Positions 60,029-64,000 of a stretch of 64,000 nt of DNA are shown here, piece after piece. Position 1 is the stretch's first letter, and each line of letters starts with the position of its first letter. The position numbers and the translations under genes are program-made. Under the pieces are notes generated by a model. That model searched no databases and was not told where the DNA came from. It saw nothing but the letters and a program-made list of their open reading frames with translations. The stretch is from Burkholderiales bacterium (GTDB taxonomy: Bacteria; Pseudomonadota; Gammaproteobacteria; Burkholderiales; Burkholderiaceae_C), in NCBI GenBank assembly GCA_016703325.1, contig JADJCH010000030.1:41112-105111 (forward strand). Reading direction: 5' to 3'.

Positions 60029-60658
60029 ATGGACACGATGATCGCCCAGGCCAGCACGCTCCTGCTGGTGGACTACCAGGCCCGGCTGATGCCGGCCATC
60101 CACGATGCGGACGCGGTGGTCGCCACCGGCGTGTTGCTGGCCCAGGCCGCCCGCGTGCTGAACATCCCGGTCATCGGCACGGAGCAGAATCCCGCCGGCC
60201 TCGGCTCGAACGTGGAGCAGATCCGGACGCAATGCCGGCTTACTCTGGCGAAAACCCACTTCGATGCCTGCGCCGACGGACTGGTGCAGCTGCTGCAAGA
60301 CGTGAATCCCGATGGCCGCCAGGTGGTCGTCGCCGGCTGCGAAGCCCACGTCTGCATGCTGCAGACCGCACTCGGCCTGTTGCGCGCCGGCAAACAGGTC
60401 TGGGTGGTGGCAAATGCCAGTGGTTCGCGCCGCCCGGCCGATCAGGCCGCCGCCATGGCACGCCTGGCGCAGGCCGGCGCCACGATCGTGACCCATGAGA
60501 TGGTGTTGTTTGAGTGGCTGGGCGACTGCCGGCACCCGAAATTCCGCGACGTGCTGAAGATCGTCAAGGCCGCTGCTGCGCCAGCTGCTACTGCACCAGC
60601 TGCTACCGCGCCCGCAGCTCACTCCCGGGCCCTTGCCCCGGCAACCCCAGCACCGTGA
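60029..60658 (+). CDS. Isochorismatase-family cysteine hydrolase
   Basis: 209 residues from ATG 60029. The catalytic triad of the family is visible as D15 (LLLVDYQAR), K75 (LTLAKTHFDA) and C109 (GCEAHVCM). Members hydrolyse amides, vinyl ethers or N-carbamoyl groups, including nicotinamide, isochorismate and N-formylmaleamate. Co-transcription with a TetR gene opposite an HpaB-type oxygenase suggests an aromatic or N-heterocyclic substrate. The C-terminus is a low-complexity Ala/Pro/Thr tail (AAPAATAPAATAPAA), and the gene overlaps the convergent MFS gene by 56 bases. Confidence 0.88.
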   Translation: MDTMIAQASTLLLVDYQARLMPAIHDADAVVATGVLLAQAARVLNIPVIGTEQNPAGLGSNVEQIRTQCRLTLAKTHFDACADGLVQLLQDVNPDGRQVVVAGCEAHVCMLQTALGLLRAGKQVWVVANASGSRRPADQAAAMARLAQAGATIVTHEMVLFEWLGDCRHPKFRDVLKIVKAAAAPAATAPAATAPAAHSRALAPATPAP

Positions 60659-61784
60659 CCACCGTGCACAGTGCCACACCGGCCATCACCCACAGCAGGG
60701 TCTGAAATCCCACCCCCTTGACCAGCGGCCCCAGCAGCCACACCGCCAGGGAGCTGATGCCCAGCGACACCGCCAGGCGAATGCCGGCCACGCGCGAGCG
60801 CATGGCGTCGTCCACATAGCGGGCGATCATCGCGTCGGTGAAGGGAATGGCGCCAAAGACGAAGATCATCGTCCCCAGCAGCCCGACCCAGGCCCACCAG
60901 CCCTGCGCCTGTGCGGTGAACAGCAGCAGCGGCACCTGCGCCAGCACCACGCCCAGGTACAGCGGCTTGAGAGCCACCCGGTCGATCAACCGGCCGACCA
61001 CCACCTGGGCCAATGAGGCGACTGCGTAGATGCCGGCCAGCAGCAGACCCAGGCGCGCCGGGTCGTCCATGACTCCCGCAAAACGTTCCGTCAGCAGCTG
61101 GGCATTGCCGTTGGTGGTCAGGTTGAAGAGCACGCCACCGGTGGCCGAAGCCAGCGTCATCACCGCCAGCACCCGCGCCACCTGGGCACGGCTGAGCTGC
61201 AGTTGGGCGCTGCCCTTGCGCCGGGCCGGCGGCTCGGTTTCCGGCGGCACCACCCGCATGAACACCCACCCCAGCACCAGACAGGCCAGCCCCGGCAGCG
61301 CAAAGGCCGCGCGCCAGCCCAGTGCCTGCATCAGCAGGCCGGTGAGGCCTGCCGCCACGGCGATGCCCAGGTTGCCGGCCAGCCCGTTCAGCCCGATGGT
61401 GGCCCCAGGCCGCGCCGCGCCCTGCAGCAGCATCGGGATGCCCACCGGGTGGTAGATCGACGCGAAGGCACCGATCAGTGCCAGCGCTGCCGCCAGCTGC
61501 CAGGGGCCCTGCGCCAGCGCGGCCAGCAGCGACGAGCTGCCGATGCCGAAGAAGAACACGATCATCATCGCCCGCCGCCCCCACAGGTCACCCAGCCGAC
61601 CGGAGGGCAGCGAACCCAGCCCGAACATCACGAAGGCACCCACGCCGTAGGGCATCAGGTCCTCCCAGCGCGCCAGGCCAAACTCCCGGGCGATGCTGCC
61701 CACCGCCGTGGCGAAGATGAGGAGGGCCATGTGATCCACGGCGTGGGCGATGTTGAGCAGGAGGATGGCGCTGCGGTGGTGCAT
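60603..61784 (-). CDS. Major facilitator superfamily transporter
   Basis: About 393 residues from ATG 61784 (MHHRSAILLLNIAHAVDHMA), with about 12 hydrophobic segments. The MFS loop motif between helices 2 and 3 reads GSLPSGRLGDLWGRRAMM, and the first-helix HAVDH pattern resembles the fosmidomycin-resistance (Fsr)-like group. Substrate unknown. Its 3' end overlaps that of the isochorismatase gene on the other strand, an arrangement that may limit simultaneous expression. The 115-base gap upstream separates it from the small gene at 61900. Confidence 0.85.
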   Translation of the reverse strand: MHHRSAILLLNIAHAVDHMALLIFATAVGSIAREFGLARWEDLMPYGVGAFVMFGLGSLPSGRLGDLWGRRAMMIVFFFGIGSSSLLAALAQGPWQLAAALALIGAFASIYHPVGIPMLLQGAARPGATIGLNGLAGNLGIAVAAGLTGLLMQALGWRAAFALPGLACLVLGWVFMRVVPPETEPPARRKGSAQLQLSRAQVARVLAVMTLASATGGVLFNLTTNGNAQLLTERFAGVMDDPARLGLLLAGIYAVASLAQVVVGRLIDRVALKPLYLGVVLAQVPLLLFTAQAQGWWAWVGLLGTMIFVFGAIPFTDAMIARYVDDAMRSRVAGIRLAVSLGISSLAVWLLGPLVKGVGFQTLLWVMAGVALCTVVTVLGLPGQGPGSELRAR

Positions 61785-61899
61785 CACCCCACTGTAGGTG
61801 CTGCGGGGGCGCCTGAAGGTCGAAAACCCGGAAGGATCCGGCCTGCAGAACTTCCCGGGTGCGCACAGCGCCCGACCAGCCGCCCGCTGCGGGGCGCGA

Positions 61900-62208
61900 T
61901 CAGCCGCCGCCGCGCTGCATGAACAGGTCGAAGTAGCGCAGGAAAGCGGCCTGCTGCCCGGCATCGAGCCCGCTGAAGCGGTAGGCCACCTGAAGCCGCG
62001 GCATGCGCATCAGCGCGATGCTGCGTGGCGGCAGAACCTGCCAGCGCAGCAGCAGGTGCCCGCTTCCACCGATGTCGACCTCCGCCTCACCCGCACGCAG
62101 CCGCAAAGGATGGTCGGCCACCGCCCCCTTCAGAGTGGCCAGCCAGTCGGCTTCGGTGACCCCGTGTTCGCGTTCGAACACAGGCCCCATCGGGGTGGAC
62201 CAGGCCAT
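61900..62208 (-). CDS. Small conserved hypothetical protein of the MoaD/FAD-oxidoreductase cluster
   Basis: 102 residues from ATG 62208 (MAWSTPMGPVFEREHGVTEA). No family is recognised. It has a mixed beta-strand pattern (EVDIGGSGHLLLRWQVLPPR, MPRLQVAYRFSGLDAG) and a helical end (AFLRYFDLFMQRGG). It follows the MoaD-like gene by 21 bases on the same strand, so it is the likely last gene of the operon at the right edge. A role in assembly or as an accessory subunit of a tungsten/molybdenum enzyme is inferred only from position. Confidence 0.6.
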   Translation of the reverse strand: MAWSTPMGPVFEREHGVTEADWLATLKGAVADHPLRLRAGEAEVDIGGSGHLLLRWQVLPPRSIALMRMPRLQVAYRFSGLDAGQQAAFLRYFDLFMQRGGG

Positions 62209-62229
62209 GAAGGCAGCTTTCGGTGACGG

Positions 62230-62484
62230 TCAGCCGCCGGCAATCGGCGGCCAGATGGCCAGCACGTCCCCCTCGCACAGCGCGCGGGTGGCACGCTGCT
62301 CGGGAGGCACGTAGCTGCCGTTGATCAGCACCAGATGCACCATCTTCATCGGCAGGCTGAAGGGCTCGATGATCTGGGCGATGGTGGCCGCTGCCGGCAC
62401 CTCCAGGCTCATCTGGTTGCTGGTGCGGCGGTCCGCGGGCAGGAACTCGGTCAGGCTGGCGTAGAGCTTGAAAGTGATCTGCAT
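62230..62484 (-). CDS. MoaD/ThiS-family sulfur carrier-like protein
   Basis: 84 residues from ATG 62484 (MQITFKLYASLTEFLP). It has the beta-grasp pattern of MoaD and the essential C-terminal Gly-Gly (IWPPIAGG), which is thiocarboxylated to donate sulfur during molybdopterin synthesis. MoaD-like genes are typical companions of tungsten aldehyde oxidoreductase genes, where they may act in cofactor assembly. It is 36 bases after the FAD oxidoreductase gene, same strand. Confidence 0.87.
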   Translation of the reverse strand: MQITFKLYASLTEFLPADRRTSNQMSLEVPAAATIAQIIEPFSLPMKMVHLVLINGSYVPPEQRATRALCEGDVLAIWPPIAGG

Positions 62485-62520
62485 GCGTTCAGTCTCCCAT
62501 GCCCGCAATGGCCGGCGGGT

Positions 62521-63924
62521 TCAACGGGCCTTTTGATGGGCCGGTTCACCCTGGGCCTGGGCGCTTGCCAGGTAAGCCTCCATCAGCAGGGTCGGATCGA
62601 CCATGAGCTTGTCGCGCCAGGGGCCGAGCCTGACCTGACCTTCGACCAGCCCGCGCATCACGCCCACATGCTCCAACCAGCCGATGGAGTTGCAGCCCAC
62701 CAGCCTTTCGTCGTCAAACTGCAGGCTCAGCAGCTTGCCGGCCGCCTCATCCAGCAGTTCCACATGCTGGCCGCCGGGCACGCCATCCCACTTGCCGAAG
62801 CTGGTGGAGATCATGCCCAGGGTGTCCAGCACGTTGATCTGCGTGACCCCGCGCAGCTCGGTGGGCTTGCCCACCATGTTGAGCGCAGCCACCCGGGCCT
62901 GCTCGGCCGCGTTGGGCTGAATGGCACTGACGATGGTGCGACCGCTGACCATGTCGAAGGCTTCTGCACAGTCGCCGGCGGCGTAGATGCCCGACACGTT
63001 GGTCTGCAGGTGCTCGTCGGTGAGCACCCCCACCAGGCAACGCACACCGCTGTCGGCCAGGAAGCCGATGTTGGGTTTCACGCCGGTGGCGCTGATGACC
63101 AGGTCGGCCTTCAAGACCTCTCCGGTGGACAGGCGCACATGCATCGGTGCGTTGCCGGCCGCAGTTGCCGGAGCGGGCACCGGTGCAGGTGCAGGTGCGG
63201 GCGCCAGTCCGACCGCCTGGGCCAGCTTGCTCAGCAGGCCCGGGGTATGGGCCGGCGCGGCTTGGGCGGCCTGGGTAGCCGCGGTGGCCACGCGCTCGAT
63301 GGCTTCCACACGGGCACCGGTGTAGACATCGACATTCTTGGCCTGCACCCAGCGCTTGATCATGCCGCCTGCGGTGGGGCCCATCATGCGCGGCACCATG
63401 CGGTCGCCCATCTCGACCACCGACAGCTTCACGCCGCGCATGGCCAGAGCCTCCATGATGATGCAGCCGATGAAGCCGGCACCCATCTGGATCACACGCG
63501 CCCCCGGCTTGGCCAGCGCCATGATGGCCCGCGCATCCGCCAGGGTCCAGCAGCTGTGCACGCCCGAGCCGGCAATGCCTGGCACCGGCGGCGTGGCCGG
63601 CGAGGAGCCGGTGGCGATCAGCAGCCGGTCGAAGGCGTGCACTGACCCGTCCTGCATCGTCACCGTCTTCGCTGCGGCATCCACCTTGACGGCCCGGTTG
63701 CGCTTGAGCTGGATGTTCAGGCGCTCGAAGTGGTCCGGCGTGTGGCGCAGGTGCGTGCCCTCCTCGCCCACCTTGCCGATCAGCAGGTAGGGAATCGCCA
63801 TGCGCGAATAAGGCGCCTCGGGCTCGTCGCCCACCAAGTAGATCTCATCGTTGGGCGCATGCTTACGGATCGTCTCGGCCGCGATGACGCCGGACGGACC
63901 GGCGCCGAGGATGATGTGTCGCAT
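62521..63924 (-). CDS. FAD/NAD-dependent oxidoreductase, AOR electron-transfer subunit type
   Basis: 467 residues of the pyridine nucleotide-disulfide oxidoreductase family: HIILGAGPSGVIAAETI (FAD), LLIATGSSPATPPVPG, GARVIQMGAGFIGCIIMEAL (NAD) and GIYAAGDCAEAFD. An Ala/Pro linker (LAPAPAPAPVPAPA) interrupts the second half. Its position upstream of a MoaD-like gene, and just after the end of another gene at the window edge, matches the FAD subunit of aldehyde:ferredoxin oxidoreductase operons such as aorABC of Aromatoleum, in which aldehydes are oxidised with NAD reduction. That match is from memory of operon layout and needs the next gene to confirm. Confidence 0.8.
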   Translation of the reverse strand: MRHIILGAGPSGVIAAETIRKHAPNDEIYLVGDEPEAPYSRMAIPYLLIGKVGEEGTHLRHTPDHFERLNIQLKRNRAVKVDAAAKTVTMQDGSVHAFDRLLIATGSSPATPPVPGIAGSGVHSCWTLADARAIMALAKPGARVIQMGAGFIGCIIMEALAMRGVKLSVVEMGDRMVPRMMGPTAGGMIKRWVQAKNVDVYTGARVEAIERVATAATQAAQAAPAHTPGLLSKLAQAVGLAPAPAPAPVPAPATAAGNAPMHVRLSTGEVLKADLVISATGVKPNIGFLADSGVRCLVGVLTDEHLQTNVSGIYAAGDCAEAFDMVSGRTIVSAIQPNAAEQARVAALNMVGKPTELRGVTQINVLDTLGMISTSFGKWDGVPGGQHVELLDEAAGKLLSLQFDDERLVGCNSIGWLEHVGVMRGLVEGQVRLGPWRDKLMVDPTLLMEAYLASAQAQGEPAHQKAR

Positions 63925-63933
63925 CGGTGTTTC

Positions 63934-64000
63934 CTACTGCACAAACAGGAAGGGCGCGACGGCAGCCGCGCCCTTATCGAGCAGCCGCCGCGGATCCGGC
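63934..64000 (-). CDS. C-terminal end of an upstream gene (partial; possibly aldehyde oxidoreductase catalytic subunit)
   Basis: A minus-strand frame enters from the window edge and ends PDPRRLLDKGAAAVAPFLFV then Q-stop (TAG at 63936-63934), nine bases before the FAD oxidoreductase ATG. The short spacing and same orientation indicate one operon. Only 21 residues are visible, so identity is inferred from the neighbours alone. Confidence 0.4.
   Translation of the reverse strand, partial: PDPRRLLDKGAAAVAPFLFVQ

Noticed and set aside
63952..63973. GGGCGCG...CGCGCCC hairpin at the right edge as a terminator.
   Set aside because: It lies within the coding end of the partial gene (codons for KGAAAVAP) and has no T-run in the coding direction.

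Overview
The window is very GC-rich, with codon third positions almost always G or C. Its gene content suggests a metabolically versatile betaproteobacterium, probably of the order Burkholderiales (Rubrivivax/Leptothrix/Ideonella-like). The clues are a NasR-type nitrate regulator beside nirBD, a xyl/dmp-type meta-cleavage operon, XylR/DmpR-type sigma-54 activators, a degenerate group II intron of the kind common in this group, and part of an aldehyde oxidoreductase cluster. The genus is not proven. No tRNA, rRNA or CRISPR array was seen.

Layout. (1) 1-6.6 kb: assimilatory nitrite module on the minus strand: a PP2C phosphatase (cut by the window edge), a formate/nitrite channel, a NIT-ANTAR antiterminator, nirD and nirB. 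Both nirB and the channel have a consensus-like sigma-54 promoter about 210-230 bases upstream of the start codon, leaving long leaders that could be read by the ANTAR protein. (2) 6.8-14.6 kb: a hypothetical gene, glutathione peroxidase, a periplasmic binding lipoprotein divergent from a large sensor kinase, a degenerate poly-C/Lys-Ala-rich stretch, and a SEC-C protein. (3) 14.6-30.8 kb: aromatic degradation. A LysR regulator, a PQQ-dependent dehydrogenase and a TonB receptor closely resembling the PQQ importer PqqU (YncD) lie divergent from a meta-cleavage operon (catechol 2,3-dioxygenase, semialdehyde dehydrogenase, decarboxylase, hydratase, aldolase, acylating acetaldehyde dehydrogenase, SDR, fused tautomerase). 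An outer-membrane transporter and an XylR/DmpR-type regulator follow. The same two-part operator, with identical internal spacing, lies upstream of the LysR gene and upstream of the meta-cleavage operon.

(4) 30.9-42.4 kb: an accessory zone. It holds small membrane proteins with an ECF sigma factor, a truncated DUF1428 copy, an intact IS630-type element, a second sigma-54 activator (frameshifted), a two-component Rieske oxygenase system (reductase, then oxygenase) with its own sigma-54 promoter, an antisense degenerate group II intron between those two genes, and a decayed IS1634-like element abutting the oxygenase stop codon. (5) 42.4-52.3 kb: a TIR-transmembrane-double-WD40 protein coupled to an exported cupin, small cupin/DUF1330 proteins, a winged-helix/TPR regulator, DUF2855, a truncated flavoprotein, DUF1428 and AraC. 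(6) 52.4-64 kb: a LysE exporter, an SRPBCC protein, an ankyrin and HbpS-like pair beside a two-component system, an HpaB-family oxygenase divergent from TetR/isochorismatase, an MFS transporter, and at the right edge a MoaD-like protein plus an FAD oxidoreductase of aldehyde:ferredoxin oxidoreductase (AOR) type.

How it works together (inference). Nitrite is imported and reduced to ammonium under nitrogen (sigma-54) and nitrate (NasR) control. Catechol-type compounds are cleaved and taken down the 4-oxalocrotonate branch to pyruvate and acetyl-CoA. A PQQ enzyme that may depend on scavenged PQQ appears to sit in the same LysR regulon. Several genes carry single frameshifts next to G/C homopolymers, and some of these are probably sequence errors rather than real mutations.
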